A stretch of 64,000 bases of DNA from Thermonema lapsum (GTDB lineage Bacteria > Bacteroidota > Bacteroidia > Cytophagales > Thermonemataceae), in assembly GCF_011761635.1 (NCBI RefSeq), contig NZ_JAASRN010000004.1, positions 1 to 64,000 on the forward strand. The letters run 5' to 3'. The translations under genes and the position numbers were made by a program. Below the pieces are notes generated by a model. That model searched no databases. It saw only the letters and a list, made by a program, of their open reading frames with translations, and was not told the origin of the DNA. The first letter of the stretch is position 1. Each line of letters opens with the position of its first letter. Shown piece after piece: positions 16,233-25,204 of this stretch.

Positions 16233-17216
16233 TCAGGGCAGGGTATCGTAGGGTAAGGCGGCTGTGAGACCATAGCGCTGGCTACGGGCAGCAGCCCCAA
16301 ATCGAACACTAAATCCTACTTCATGCACATGTCCGGCTAATGCCTGCCTACCCAGCGGGCTGCCAAAACTGTAAATGAAACGATAACCTTCGTAATCAAT
16401 GCCTGCATGCAGGAAGAGACGACTGTCATTGCTGCCGCCCAGAGGCAATGATTCCATACTGATGCCTGCTTGTAGCGGAGCGATTTGTGCCCACATGCCC
16501 GCATCAAAGCTTTGGTAGTCAAGATAACGACGGTAGCCTATCCAAGGCAAAAGGGCATCTTGCCGACGGTAGTTAGGCAGACTTATTTTTATACCGCCCT
16601 GTGCTTGCCAATATACGGGCAGGCGATAGGCTGCCCCCGTGCCTCGCAGCACGGCTTGGTTGAGGTAGCGTGCCGATACCCCCACCCAAAAAGTATGGCT
16701 ATGTATGAGGGTGCCTGCGTTCAGATTCCATGCCCGTAGTTGTTCATCTGGGAAGGCTTCGGCAGAGGGCTGCCCCGTATTGCCCCAAGTAGAGAGTTGG
16801 TCGCCAAAGGTGTATTGCCCGAATCCGTGCGATTGCTGTAAGTAGCTGCCTTCAAGCGACAGCCGCCAGATGAGTTTTTCTTGCAAAGGCACGAAATGAC
16901 TAAGCGACAAAGCTACTGCTTGTTGGCGGAAACGCCCGCTTCCTGCCTGTTCCAGCATTGCCCAGCTGCCCAAGGCGGTGCGAGCTTTCTGCCATGTGTG
17001 GGCATATTGCACATGCATGCTGGCAATGCCTCCTTCGAGGCGGGGGGCACGGTGGCGGTAGCTCATCTGCAACTGATGGGCATGCGTGCCAGCAGCTGTT
17101 GCCGGGTTGTGCCACAGGCTCGCCTGCCACGGATAAGAAAAGGCGCTGTATTGTGCTCGGCAGATGGCAGAAGCAGTCAACCCCCAGAAAAGCAAAAATA
17201 AAAGGCGGTAGGGCAT
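16233..17216 (-). CDS. PorP/SprF family type IX secretion/gliding membrane protein
   Basis: A 327-residue exported outer-membrane protein. A signal peptide (ends ICRAQ) is followed by YSAFSYPWQASLWHNPATAAG, the variant of the family's opening pattern 'QFSQY...LNPAxAG'. The rest is beta-strand-rich with Gly and aromatic residues and a C-terminal FSVRFG strand, as in 14-strand barrels. PorP/SprF proteins help secrete or anchor surface proteins, such as adhesins with a type B C-terminal domain, through the type IX system. They are usually encoded next to the very large adhesin they serve, but no such adhesin gene is adjacent here. The substrate is therefore unknown. Confidence 0.85.
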   Translation of the reverse strand: MPYRLLFLLFWGLTASAICRAQYSAFSYPWQASLWHNPATAAGTHAHQLQMSYRHRAPRLEGGIASMHVQYAHTWQKARTALGSWAMLEQAGSGRFRQQAVALSLSHFVPLQEKLIWRLSLEGSYLQQSHGFGQYTFGDQLSTWGNTGQPSAEAFPDEQLRAWNLNAGTLIHSHTFWVGVSARYLNQAVLRGTGAAYRLPVYWQAQGGIKISLPNYRRQDALLPWIGYRRYLDYQSFDAGMWAQIAPLQAGISMESLPLGGSNDSRLFLHAGIDYEGYRFIYSFGSPLGRQALAGHVHEVGFSVRFGAAARSQRYGLTAALPYDTLP

Positions 17217-17306
17217 AAGTTTGGAGTTGGCGTTTTTTCTTTCACGATATGTGCATATGCTAAGTTACACTTTTTGTAAAAGCAGCGCCGATAGCCGCCT
17301 TGCTTG

Positions 17307-17337
17307 TTGCTAAATCCTTGGGCTTGGTGTATATTTG
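17307..17337 (+). promoter_or_regulatory. Promoter of pyrH-frr
   Basis: TTG at 17307-17309 and TATATTTG at 17330-17337 (full match to TAnnTTTG) are separated by 20 bases, the normal Bacteroidota arrangement. The start codon of pyrH follows about 30 bases later. Confidence 0.6.
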
Positions 17338-17368
17338 CCGACAGTGTCCTATCTTAAACTGATTCTCA

Positions 17369-18088
17369 ATGAAATATAAACGCATCCTGCTTAAGCTCAG
17401 CGGTGAAGCCCTCAGCGGCGATGACCCGCAGTATATCATCAATCCGGAGCGTTTGGAACAGTATGCCAAGGAAATCAGACGTGTGGTAGAAAGCGGTGTA
17501 CAAGTGGCTATTGTCATAGGCGGAGGCAATATTTACAGAGGCAGTGAAGCGGAGCGCTCAGGTATCGACAGAGTGCAAGGCGACTATATGGGCATGTTGG
17601 CGACGGTCATCAACGGCATGGCATTGCAAAGTGCTATTGAAAAACAAGGCGTCTATACTCGTCTCATGTCGGGCATTCGTATGGAACAAGTGTGCGAGCC
17701 TTTCATTCGCCGCCGCGCTATTCGCCACCTCGAAAAAGGACGCGTAGTTATCTTTGCAGCCGGTACTGGCAACCCCTATTTCACGACCGATTCGGCTGCC
17801 AGCTTGCGCGCCATTGAAATAGAAGCCGACGTGGTACTCAAAGGAACCAAAGTCGATGGGGTGTATTCTGCCGACCCGAAAAAAGACGTTACCGCCGTTC
17901 GTTTTACTTCCATTACCTTCGAAGAAGTGTATGCTCGCGGTTTGAGCGTGATGGACCTGACTGCCTTTACGCTGTGTAAAGAAAACAACTTACCCATCAT
18001 TGTGTTTGATATGAACAAACCGGGCAATCTTTATCGTTTGGTACAAGGCGAAGAAGTAGGCACCCTGATTTCCTCTGATTCGGAATAA
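17369..18088 (+). CDS. pyrH: UMP kinase
   Basis: A 239-residue amino-acid-kinase-fold enzyme that converts UMP to UDP with ATP in the cytoplasm. The opening [16 protein letters not shown] is the family's nucleotide-binding lysine/glycine motif. [11 protein letters not shown] (about 50-60), [16 protein letters not shown] and [19 protein letters not shown] (near 132-150) are diagnostic of bacterial PyrH. Length is normal. It stands directly before frr, an order conserved in many bacteria, and has a good promoter of its own. Confidence 0.97.
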   Translation: MKYKRILLKLSGEALSGDDPQYIINPERLEQYAKEIRRVVESGVQVAIVIGGGNIYRGSEAERSGIDRVQGDYMGMLATVINGMALQSAIEKQGVYTRLMSGIRMEQVCEPFIRRRAIRHLEKGRVVIFAAGTGNPYFTTDSAASLRAIEIEADVVLKGTKVDGVYSADPKKDVTAVRFTSITFEEVYARGLSVMDLTAFTLCKENNLPIIVFDMNKPGNLYRLVQGEEVGTLISSDSE

Positions 18089-18128
18089 GTGTTTTTTACT
18101 GCAAAACAAACAATAAAACAGCAATTCT

Positions 18129-18692
18129 ATGGAAGAAGAGATTTTAATGTATCTGCAAGATGCAGAAGAACGCATGAAAAAAGCGCTGGACCATACCCAA
18201 GACATAGTCAGCAAAATCAGAGCCGGACGCGTTACCCCTGAGTTCCTTGAAGGGATTACCGTAGAGTATTATGGTGCTCAGGTACCTTTGACTCAAGTAG
18301 CCAACATCAACAGCTTAGACGGACGTACGCTGAGCATTCGTCCTTTCGAGAAGGGACTGATTAACGATATAGAAAAAGCCATTCAAGCCAGTGATTTGGG
18401 GGTGAACCCGCAGAACAACGGCGAAAGCATCATATTGGCATTTCCGCCCCTTACCGAAGAGCGTCGCAAACAGCTGGTAAAACAAGTGAAGCAAGAAATA
18501 GAAGAGGGAAAAATCAGCGTGCGCAATATACGCAAGGAAGCTAACAATAGCATCAAGAAGTTGAAAGAAGAGGGGATTCCAGAAGACTCTATCAAGCGTG
18601 GCGAAGAAGAAGTTCAAAAACTAACCGACAAATACATAGCCAAGCTGGATGAGCTCTTCGAAAAGAAAGAGCAGGAAATCATGAAAGTATAA
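18129..18692 (+). CDS. frr: Ribosome-recycling factor
   Basis: A 187-residue protein that splits post-termination ribosomes together with EF-G. SKIRAGRVTPEFLEGITVEYYG, GRTLSIRPFEKGLI, NNGESIILAFPPLTEERRKQL and the C-terminal coiled-coil (RGEEEVQKLTDKYIAKLDELFEKKEQEIMKV) follow the family closely. The ATG at 18129 gives the expected N-terminus; an internal Met at residue 7 is less likely. It is 40 bases after pyrH in the same operon and is followed by a long hairpin. Confidence 0.97.
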   Translation: MEEEILMYLQDAEERMKKALDHTQDIVSKIRAGRVTPEFLEGITVEYYGAQVPLTQVANINSLDGRTLSIRPFEKGLINDIEKAIQASDLGVNPQNNGESIILAFPPLTEERRKQLVKQVKQEIEEGKISVRNIRKEANNSIKKLKEEGIPEDSIKRGEEEVQKLTDKYIAKLDELFEKKEQEIMKV

Positions 18693-18705
18693 GTAAATAC
18701 CATGG

Positions 18706-18756
18706 TTTGCAAATAAAAGAGGGGTAGTCGAAAGGTACCCCTCTTCTATTTGCAAA
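18706..18756. terminator. Long near-perfect hairpin after frr
   Basis: Two 21-base arms (18706-18726 and 18736-18756) pair with one mismatch around a 9-base loop. The GC-rich inner part is aagaggggta/tacccctctt and the AT-rich outer part is tttgcaaata/tatttgcaaa. It lies between frr and a small gene on the other strand, so it probably ends transcription from both sides. Neither side has a classic T run beyond the stem. Confidence 0.7.
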
Positions 18757-18767
18757 CAAAGAGAATA

Positions 18768-18947
18768 CTATGCATGCCACCGTCGGCTGGGCTGCGATGA
18801 AGCAGCCACATCTAATTGTGGCAGCAGTTGCTCAAGCAGTTGTTCGAGCAACTCCTTGTTGCGACAGGCGCGTACCAGCTCAACAATGCTTTCTTGCAAT
18901 TCTTCAATGCTGCGGTCGTTTTGAGCAAGTACATGATTCCTTTCCAT
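18768..18947 (-). CDS. Small hypothetical protein (59 residues)
   Basis: A complete short open frame (ATG at 18947, TAG at 18768) with codon use like its neighbours. The product is helical and acidic in the first two thirds (DRSIEELQESIVELVRAC, then a Leu/Glu repeat KELLEQLLEQLLPQL) and ends in a short basic tail (SQPSRRWHA). No signal peptide or known domain is seen. It fills an otherwise empty gap between the frr hairpin and a TlpA-like gene. The regular helix pattern argues for a real small protein, but there is no family support. Confidence 0.45.
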   Translation of the reverse strand: MERNHVLAQNDRSIEELQESIVELVRACRNKELLEQLLEQLLPQLDVAASSQPSRRWHA

Positions 18948-19038
18948 AAGTGTACAATTTGAATTGATTTAGGGCTGTTTGTGCATTAAGACGCAATGAT
19001 GCTTCAAAAGTAACCGCTTATTAGGTGTTTTTTCGAAA

Positions 19039-20277
19039 TTACTCACCTAAAAGTTCTGAAATTGTAGAATTAAATTCTTCGCGCCAGCGCTTGTAATATT
19101 CGCCGGTGCCCGGTCCGTAAAAGCCGGTGTGTATCTTTCTTACCTTTCCTTGTTTATCGATAAATATGGTTGTAGGAAAGGACATTACGTGGTTGAGCAT
19201 GGGCAATACACGTGCAGTTCCCTCTTTGTCGTTGGTGCCTGCAATCAAAAAGTCATATTCGGCAGCAAAACGCTTTTTCACGCGCTCGACCATGCGCTTG
19301 GCATACTGAAAATCGGCTTTTCGCTCGAACGCCAGAGCAATGATGGCGATGTCTTTGTTTTTATTCTTTCGATACCAATCAGCCAGAAAAGCAGTTTCAT
19401 CCATACAATTGGGGCACCAAGAGCCAAACAACTGCAGGATAATCACTTTGCCGCGATAGCGAGGGTCTGAAAGCGACACCAGATTGCTGTCTAAGTCGGG
19501 CAAGGTGAAGTCTATTTTGTCGTAGCCCTCTTTGAGGTAAGTAAGTTCATAAGGGTTGCGTAACTCGGCGCTGTCGTTGCGTGTGGCAGTCCATGTTTCA
19601 TGGTAGTCTTTGCCCGACCAAAAGTCGCCTTTGAGCTGATTGCCCTCTTGGGAAGTAGCCACAAACAAAAAGGCATGGTTGCCGTCAAAGGCAGACAAAT
19701 AAAGCGTTTTGCCGGCTGCATTGCCTTCTAAATAGCGATAGTCGCCCGTTTCGGTGAGAAAGGTGCCGGTAACGGCATCGCCGTTTTGTTGAAAAATACC
19801 TACTGCTGGGTAGGTGCTGCCGTTCGGTTTGGTAAACGATACTTCCCACTTGCCTGAAAAGTCGAAGGCTGGTGCCAAGCTCATAGAGTCGGGGAAGAAA
19901 CGGTAGTTTTGTCCGCGTATGGCTGTGAAAGCCACGCTTTGGTCTGGGGCATAGAACTTAACAAATGCCCCTTCGAGGGTGTCGCTTCCGTATCGCTTGC
20001 CCAAGAGTGCTGCATCGAAGATGTGCAGGGGCATGATGACCGAATCGCCTTGGATGCGTATGCTGTCGAGCAACAGTTTTTCTTCACCGTTGCGGATAAA
20101 CGCCTTGAGTGTGCCATTCTCTTCGAATATTTCCATATTAAAAGGGATGGCACCGCCCTCAGAATGCAACACAAAACGCCAGTAGCCGATGAGCGATGGT
20201 TGCGAACGCTCTTCCTGTGAAGGGCGGCAGGCAAAAAACAAAGTGGTTACCAGCAAAATCGATAAGTATTTTCTCAT
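19039..20277 (-). CDS. TlpA-like thioredoxin-fold lipoprotein
   Basis: A 412-residue exported protein. It begins with a lipoprotein signal (lipobox LFFAC, Cys 17). About 230 residues of beta-rich sequence of unknown function follow, and then a C-terminal TlpA/AlkhyD-type thioredoxin domain with the redox pair WCPNC (C288, C291), QLFGSWCPNCMDE and the cis-proline region SFPTTIFID. It should work as a thiol-disulfide reductant or oxidant in the periplasm. The ATG at 20277 is chosen because it overlaps the stop of the upstream gene as ATGA; an ATG six bases earlier is also possible. It is the last gene of a three-gene operon with a BatA-like and a LutB-like gene. Confidence 0.87.
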   Translation of the reverse strand: MRKYLSILLVTTLFFACRPSQEERSQPSLIGYWRFVLHSEGGAIPFNMEIFEENGTLKAFIRNGEEKLLLDSIRIQGDSVIMPLHIFDAALLGKRYGSDTLEGAFVKFYAPDQSVAFTAIRGQNYRFFPDSMSLAPAFDFSGKWEVSFTKPNGSTYPAVGIFQQNGDAVTGTFLTETGDYRYLEGNAAGKTLYLSAFDGNHAFLFVATSQEGNQLKGDFWSGKDYHETWTATRNDSAELRNPYELTYLKEGYDKIDFTLPDLDSNLVSLSDPRYRGKVIILQLFGSWCPNCMDETAFLADWYRKNKNKDIAIIALAFERKADFQYAKRMVERVKKRFAAEYDFLIAGTNDKEGTARVLPMLNHVMSFPTTIFIDKQGKVRKIHTGFYGPGTGEYYKRWREEFNSTISELLGE

Positions 20278-22307
20278 TTCCATAGCCTGATGATTAAAAT
20301 TTCACACAATAAAAACAAAAGGGCTGCTATGATGAAATACTTCCATAAGGGAGTAGCTATAAACTGCGCTTGGTATTGTTGTATGACAGTTTGCGGTTCG
20401 CCGCTTTCATATATATGCACGTTGGGCAGAGTGTCAGCAAGAGTGCGCAGGCTGTCTATGGAGATGGTTTCCATGGCAGACTCTTCTGCCGGCACGTTGA
20501 AAGCCAGCAGGGCGAGGGTGTCGGCATCGTAGGTGAGCGCATAAAAACCGGCTTGCATGCTCTCTGTGGGCAGGTCTATGCGCAGGCGATTGCCCAGCCG
20601 TTGGGGTGTTAAGAGCCATTCTTCTTGGTGGCGGCGCAGGTGCAGGGGTTTGTCTTGTGTGGGTTGTGCCCCTATGGGCAACAGCAAACTGCGCTCGTTG
20701 CTTCGGTAAGCATAGAGCAGCGCTTTTTGGGGTGCGGTTTGTGCCATACGGTAGAGTATGGGCACAAAGAGGGCATGTTTTACCAAATTGGTGTATTGGG
20801 GCAGCAGCGGCGAGGCAAATACATACACCTTGCCGCCTTGCAGGCGGTACATGCTCAGGAAGGCTTCTCCGTTTTGCATTTTTAGGATGTTGTCGCCGTT
20901 GCGACAAATCCATAGGGGGCGTGCCCAAGGCATGGTAGCATTGAGGGGCTTTTTGGAAAAGACTCCCTCGAACAAGGGATGGGCAAGGCTTTCGGGGCGC
21001 AGTTGCAGACTGCTGTCGGGGGGCAAAGGGGGCGCCGGGTTTAGCTTTATGCCCCACGCCTGCAGAAAATCGAGCGTAGCGCCCTGAGTGGGAATGACTG
21101 CCAAGCTGCCTCCCATTTCTGCGAAGGTACGCAGCCGCTCTGCCGCCGTTCCCTCAAGGTTGTTACTTGCCTCTACAAGCAGCAGGTCAGCATTGCGAAG
21201 TTCTTCTTCGTTGATAGTACTGAGTGCTTTGTACTGTAGGTTGATTTGCGGTTCAGCTTTATAGGCTGCTACCACGTAAGGGTTGGGTTGGGTGCTTTGG
21301 TGCAGGTAAAGGACTTGCAGTTGACGGCGGGCGTTGTAGCTGAAATAATAGTCATTGTCGAAAGTAACGGGGGCGTCTTCTATGTGCAGTCTGCCGCGTA
21401 GCCAGCCGCTATCGTCGGTGCTGAACTCCACAGAGAAAGTGCGGCTTTCGCCTGCTGCTAAGTTTACGCTTTTGCCAGCTACGGCGCGCTCTTGCACATA
21501 AAGCTGCACGGGCAGCTGCTGTATTTCCCGCTGGCTGTGGTTATGCAGCTTGAAATAGAGGATATTGGTGTTGTTACGCTGAATGAAGGGGGCGCCCAGC
21601 CATACACTGTCTATGCTTACGTTGGCAACGGGCGCTGCCTGCAAAGGCACCAAGTGGTAGTGTATGTCTTCTTGAAAGGGGTATTTAAACAAAGAGGCTG
21701 ATACGTTTTGTTGAAAATCGCTGAACAGAAACAGATGGGCACTTGCATTGGGCAGGCGTTTGCGGCTTAGTTTTTCTTGCCTTTGCAGTACATCGCTGAG
21801 CAAAGGACGATAAATGCTGAATGAAAGGGACGACAAGGTTTTGCTCAGCTCTTGGGCGTCGTATATTTGTGATTCGCGGCTGTCGAAAGCGTTGCTGAGC
21901 AGTTGAAACTGCCCTTGTTGCCCTATGTTTTGGGCGAAGGCAGTGGCTTGTTCTTTGGCATGCGTAAGCAGATTCACTTCGCTGCCCAAGCTGGGGCGTT
22001 GCATGCTGAAGGAGTTGTCGATGTAGAGGCTATGCAATGGTTGCCCTTGGGTGTTGCCGGCATACTTGCTGGGCAGCACCGGGCGGGCAAAAGCCAGTAC
22101 CAAAGCAGCCAAAAAGAGCATACGGCACAGCAAAATCAGCCATTCGCGCAGTTTTCGCATGCTTTTGGTTTGCGTTTCTAGTTGCTGCAAAAACTGCACA
22201 TTGGTGAAATATACTTTTCGTGGGCGGTGCAGATTGAACAAATGCAAGGCAAGCGGCACGAGCAGTAAGGCAAGTGCCCACAGAAAAGAAGGGTTCAGAA
22301 AGGTCAT
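20274..22307 (-). CDS. BatA-domain / VWA-like membrane protein
   Basis: A 677-residue inner-membrane protein. The first 60 residues are the BatA N-terminal domain (MTFLNPSFLWALALLLVPLALHLF and RPRKVYFTNVQFL, with a second membrane helix by residue 75). A von Willebrand-like segment follows (SLYIDNSFSM) that keeps part of the metal-site pattern. A long periplasmic beta-rich part comes next, and a C-terminal helix (IIAALLFLLCEILIIRLWK). In Bacteroidota, proteins of this shape accompany MoxR-type systems or stand alone, and their role is not settled. Both neighbours overlap it by 4 bases (ATGA), so translation is coupled across the operon. Confidence 0.85.
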   Translation of the reverse strand: MTFLNPSFLWALALLLVPLALHLFNLHRPRKVYFTNVQFLQQLETQTKSMRKLREWLILLCRMLFLAALVLAFARPVLPSKYAGNTQGQPLHSLYIDNSFSMQRPSLGSEVNLLTHAKEQATAFAQNIGQQGQFQLLSNAFDSRESQIYDAQELSKTLSSLSFSIYRPLLSDVLQRQEKLSRKRLPNASAHLFLFSDFQQNVSASLFKYPFQEDIHYHLVPLQAAPVANVSIDSVWLGAPFIQRNNTNILYFKLHNHSQREIQQLPVQLYVQERAVAGKSVNLAAGESRTFSVEFSTDDSGWLRGRLHIEDAPVTFDNDYYFSYNARRQLQVLYLHQSTQPNPYVVAAYKAEPQINLQYKALSTINEEELRNADLLLVEASNNLEGTAAERLRTFAEMGGSLAVIPTQGATLDFLQAWGIKLNPAPPLPPDSSLQLRPESLAHPLFEGVFSKKPLNATMPWARPLWICRNGDNILKMQNGEAFLSMYRLQGGKVYVFASPLLPQYTNLVKHALFVPILYRMAQTAPQKALLYAYRSNERSLLLPIGAQPTQDKPLHLRRHQEEWLLTPQRLGNRLRIDLPTESMQAGFYALTYDADTLALLAFNVPAEESAMETISIDSLRTLADTLPNVHIYESGEPQTVIQQYQAQFIATPLWKYFIIAALLFLLCEILIIRLWK

Positions 22308-23701
22308 ACCTTTGTTTTTTTAGCGTTGGCAATACGTTCTTGCCATAATTGCTTGAATGAGCGTGGCGCTACTCGTATAGGGCTGTGATAGCGCCCCCAG
22401 CTGTCTTTGAATGCTTTGCGTAAGATGGTGTTTTTGATGTTGGCTCCCCACATATCTATGAGACGGCGGTTGAGCATGGCTTTTTTCCATAGCTTAAACG
22501 CCAAGCGTTCAGTGAAGGGCACCAGTTTTTTTTCGACTGCCGTTTTTCTGTTGAGCAACAGCAAGTCATGGATTTCTATTTTTACCGGGCACACACTGCT
22601 ACAAGCCCCGCATAAAGAACTGGCATAGCTCAGGTGCTTGTATTCTTTCATGCCCATGAGATAAGGCGAAATGACCGAACCTATGGGACCGCTGTAGGTG
22701 CTTCCGTAGGTGTGTCCGCCTATGTTTTTATACACCGGGCAGGCATTGAGGCAGGCGCCGCAACGAATACAGTGCAATGCTTGCCGCTTGGCGGGGTCTG
22801 CTAACAGTTCGGTGCGCCCGTTGTCCAGTAAAATCACATACATCTCTTCGGGACCGTCGCTTTCTTTGCTTTGTCGGGGTCCGGTAATCACGCTGTTATA
22901 TACGGTCAGATGCTGCCCGGTGCCGCTGGTTGCTAAGAGAGGCAAAAAAAGGCTGAGGTCTTCGAGGCGGGGCAGCACTTTCTCTAAACCTACAATGGCA
23001 ATATGTACTTTGGGAAATGTAAGCGACAGACGGGCGTTGCCTTCGTTTTCGGTGATGGCTATTGCGCCTATGTCGGCAATGATAAAGTTGGCGCCCGTAA
23101 TGCCTACATCTGCCGATACGTACTTTTCACGCAGCAGGCGCCGTGCGACATGCGTCAGTTTTTGGGCATCGTCGGTGGGCTCTATGTGCAGCTTTTCGGA
23201 AAAGAGGCGGCTGATGTCTTCTTTTGACATGTGCATAGCCGGTGTTACGATATGATAGGGCTTTTGCCCTGCCAGCTGCACGATAAACTCCCCCAAGTCG
23301 GTTTCATACACCTGCACTTGGCGAGCTTCAAGGAATTCATTGAGTCCGATTTCTTCGGTAGCCATCGATTTGGACTTGACCACCTCTTTGGCTTGTTGGC
23401 GTTCAAATATTTCGGCGATGTATTGCAGGGCTGTTCGTGCGGTATCTGCCCAAAGCACGCGAGCCCCCCGCTTGCTGATGTTTTCTTCGAATTGAAGCAG
23501 CAGCTTGTCGAGTTGGGCAATGGCTTCTTGCTTGATGTAAGCGGCGCGGCTACGTGCTAATTCGTGGTCTTTGTATTGTTGCAAGCCCTTTTGCACGGCT
23601 TGTTCATACTTGCCCATGTTGAAGCGTATGGTGCGGCGGTGCTTTTCGTCAAACACCTTGGCTTCGGCGTCTTTTTGAAAGCGGTTCAGTGTTTTGCTCA
23701 T
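22304..23701 (-). CDS. LutB-like iron-sulfur protein (lactate utilization type)
   Basis: A 465-residue cytoplasmic iron-sulfur protein of the LutB/YkgF family. The N-terminal two thirds are the DUF162-like (LUD) domain (ADVGITGANFIIADIGAIAITENEGN). Then come two ferredoxin-type cluster motifs, CIRCGACLNACPVY and CGACSSVCPVKIEIHDLL. In Bacillus, LutABC oxidises L-lactate to pyruvate. Here the LutA-like and LutC-like partners are not next to it. The gene instead leads an operon with a BatA-like and a TlpA-like gene. I use the ATG at 23701, since the upstream extension begins at a TTG and adds no conserved sequence. Confidence 0.9.
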   Translation of the reverse strand: MSKTLNRFQKDAEAKVFDEKHRRTIRFNMGKYEQAVQKGLQQYKDHELARSRAAYIKQEAIAQLDKLLLQFEENISKRGARVLWADTARTALQYIAEIFERQQAKEVVKSKSMATEEIGLNEFLEARQVQVYETDLGEFIVQLAGQKPYHIVTPAMHMSKEDISRLFSEKLHIEPTDDAQKLTHVARRLLREKYVSADVGITGANFIIADIGAIAITENEGNARLSLTFPKVHIAIVGLEKVLPRLEDLSLFLPLLATSGTGQHLTVYNSVITGPRQSKESDGPEEMYVILLDNGRTELLADPAKRQALHCIRCGACLNACPVYKNIGGHTYGSTYSGPIGSVISPYLMGMKEYKHLSYASSLCGACSSVCPVKIEIHDLLLLNRKTAVEKKLVPFTERLAFKLWKKAMLNRRLIDMWGANIKNTILRKAFKDSWGRYHSPIRVAPRSFKQLWQERIANAKKTKV

Positions 23702-23852
23702 GGTCTTGGGGATGACTTTCAAACAAAGTTAAAAAATAAAACAGCTTCGAGAGGCTGGGGTTTGTTTTTTGCATTTGCTTGTTCGGGGGCTTCATGGAAT
23801 GCTGTGGCAAAATGGCAAGCAGAGAGGCGAATAAGGCATCTTTAAGAAAATG

Positions 23853-23873
23853 AAAAAAGCCCCGCTTGGGGCT
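23853..23873 (-). terminator. Intrinsic terminator of kynU (minus strand)
   Basis: agcccc at 23858-23863 pairs with ggggct at 23868-23873 around a 4-base loop; on the minus strand six T follow. Confidence 0.8.
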
Positions 23874-23898
23874 ATTGCTAAGCATACTTGCTGCCTTG

Positions 23899-25146
23899 TT
23901 AAAACTGTTTGAGCACCTGTCCTACTCGGTACACTTCTTCGAAGGTGTTGTAAAGGGGCACGGGGGCAAGCCGTATGACATTGGGCTCGCGCCAATCGCC
24001 CACGATATGAGCGGCTTGCAGGGCATCAAATACTTCTTTTCCATTACGCTGCACGTAAATCGACACTTGGCAGCCACGTGCTTCATAGTTGCGTGGCGTG
24101 AGCACTTGGATATTGTCGCTGCAGTAGTTGTCTATGAAAAACAGCAGGTAGTCGGTCAGCAGCTTGCTTTTTTCACGCAAGCGCTCGAATCCTGCTTCTT
24201 GAAATACTTCCAAGGCAGCTTTGTGGGCAGCCATCAACAAGATGGGTTCGTTGGCTACTTGCCATCCTTCGGCTGTGGTGATGGGCTTAAATCCTTTTTT
24301 CATCAAGAAACGTTCCTCTTCGTTATGTCCCCACCAGCCACCAAAACGAGGCAAGTGGGCATGATGGTGTTTGCGATGCACAAAAGCACCGCCTACGCCT
24401 CCGGGACCAGAGTTGAGGTATTTATAGGAACACCATACGGCAAAGTCCACTTCCCAATCGTGCAGGCGTAGAGGCACGTTGCCGACGGCATGTGCCAAAT
24501 CAAAGCCAACGTTGGCACCTACCTGCCGGGCGGCAGCGGCAATGCGTGCCATGTCGAACACTTGCCCGGTATAGTAATTGATGCCCCCAAAAAGTACCAA
24601 TGCCAACTGGTCGCCTTCGCGGTATATGGCTGCTTCTATGTCTTCGGTGCGCAGAGAGGTTTCCCCTTCGCGCGGGGCTACCTCCACGATGGCTTCTTCG
24701 GGATGGTAGCCATGGAAGCGCACTTGTGTTTCTACAGCGTATTGGTCTGAGGGGAAAGCGCCCGCTTCCATCAATACTTTGAACCGCTTGCCTTGGGGGC
24801 GGTAAAAAGATACCATCATGAAATGAAGGTTCGAAGTGAGGTTGTTCATGACGGTGATTTCGTCGGGATGAGCCCCTACAATAGGGGCGAGCATGGGCTG
24901 CAAGGCTTTGTGGTAATCGAACCAGCGGGTAGCGCCTTCGAAATGTCCATCAACGGCAAGCGTGCGCCAGCGCTCCATCTCTTGGTCTATGGTTTGTGCT
25001 GTACGCTTGGGCTGCAACCCCAGCGAGTTGCCACACAAATAAATCACCTCTTGCCCATTGCGGCGAGGAATATGAAATTCGTTTCTAAATTGGTACAGGG
25101 GGTCTTGCTTGTCCATCTGGCGGGCAAAGTCAAGGCTATCTTCCAT
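23899..25146 (-). CDS. kynU: Kynureninase
   Basis: A 415-residue PLP-dependent enzyme that cleaves kynurenine or 3-hydroxykynurenine to (hydroxy)anthranilate and alanine, in tryptophan breakdown or NAD synthesis. YLCGNSLGLQPK, VMNNLTSNLHFMMVSFY, FDLAHAVGNVPL (the PLP-binding Asp) and WCSYKYLNSGPGGVGGAF (the Schiff-base Lys) are clear family motifs, as is RFGGWWGHN. Of two in-frame ATGs (25173 and 25146) I chose the second, because it gives the normal N-terminus MEDSLDFARQMDKQDPL. No other kynurenine-pathway gene is in the window. The gene upstream on the same strand is 31-58 bases away and may be cotranscribed. Confidence 0.95.
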   Translation of the reverse strand: MEDSLDFARQMDKQDPLYQFRNEFHIPRRNGQEVIYLCGNSLGLQPKRTAQTIDQEMERWRTLAVDGHFEGATRWFDYHKALQPMLAPIVGAHPDEITVMNNLTSNLHFMMVSFYRPQGKRFKVLMEAGAFPSDQYAVETQVRFHGYHPEEAIVEVAPREGETSLRTEDIEAAIYREGDQLALVLFGGINYYTGQVFDMARIAAAARQVGANVGFDLAHAVGNVPLRLHDWEVDFAVWCSYKYLNSGPGGVGGAFVHRKHHHAHLPRFGGWWGHNEEERFLMKKGFKPITTAEGWQVANEPILLMAAHKAALEVFQEAGFERLREKSKLLTDYLLFFIDNYCSDNIQVLTPRNYEARGCQVSIYVQRNGKEVFDALQAAHIVGDWREPNVIRLAPVPLYNTFEEVYRVGQVLKQF

Positions 25147-25204
25147 AGTGATTGAGGATATAGTGTGGACCATATTTTTGATGATTTTGGCTGAGAATGG
25201 GTTT

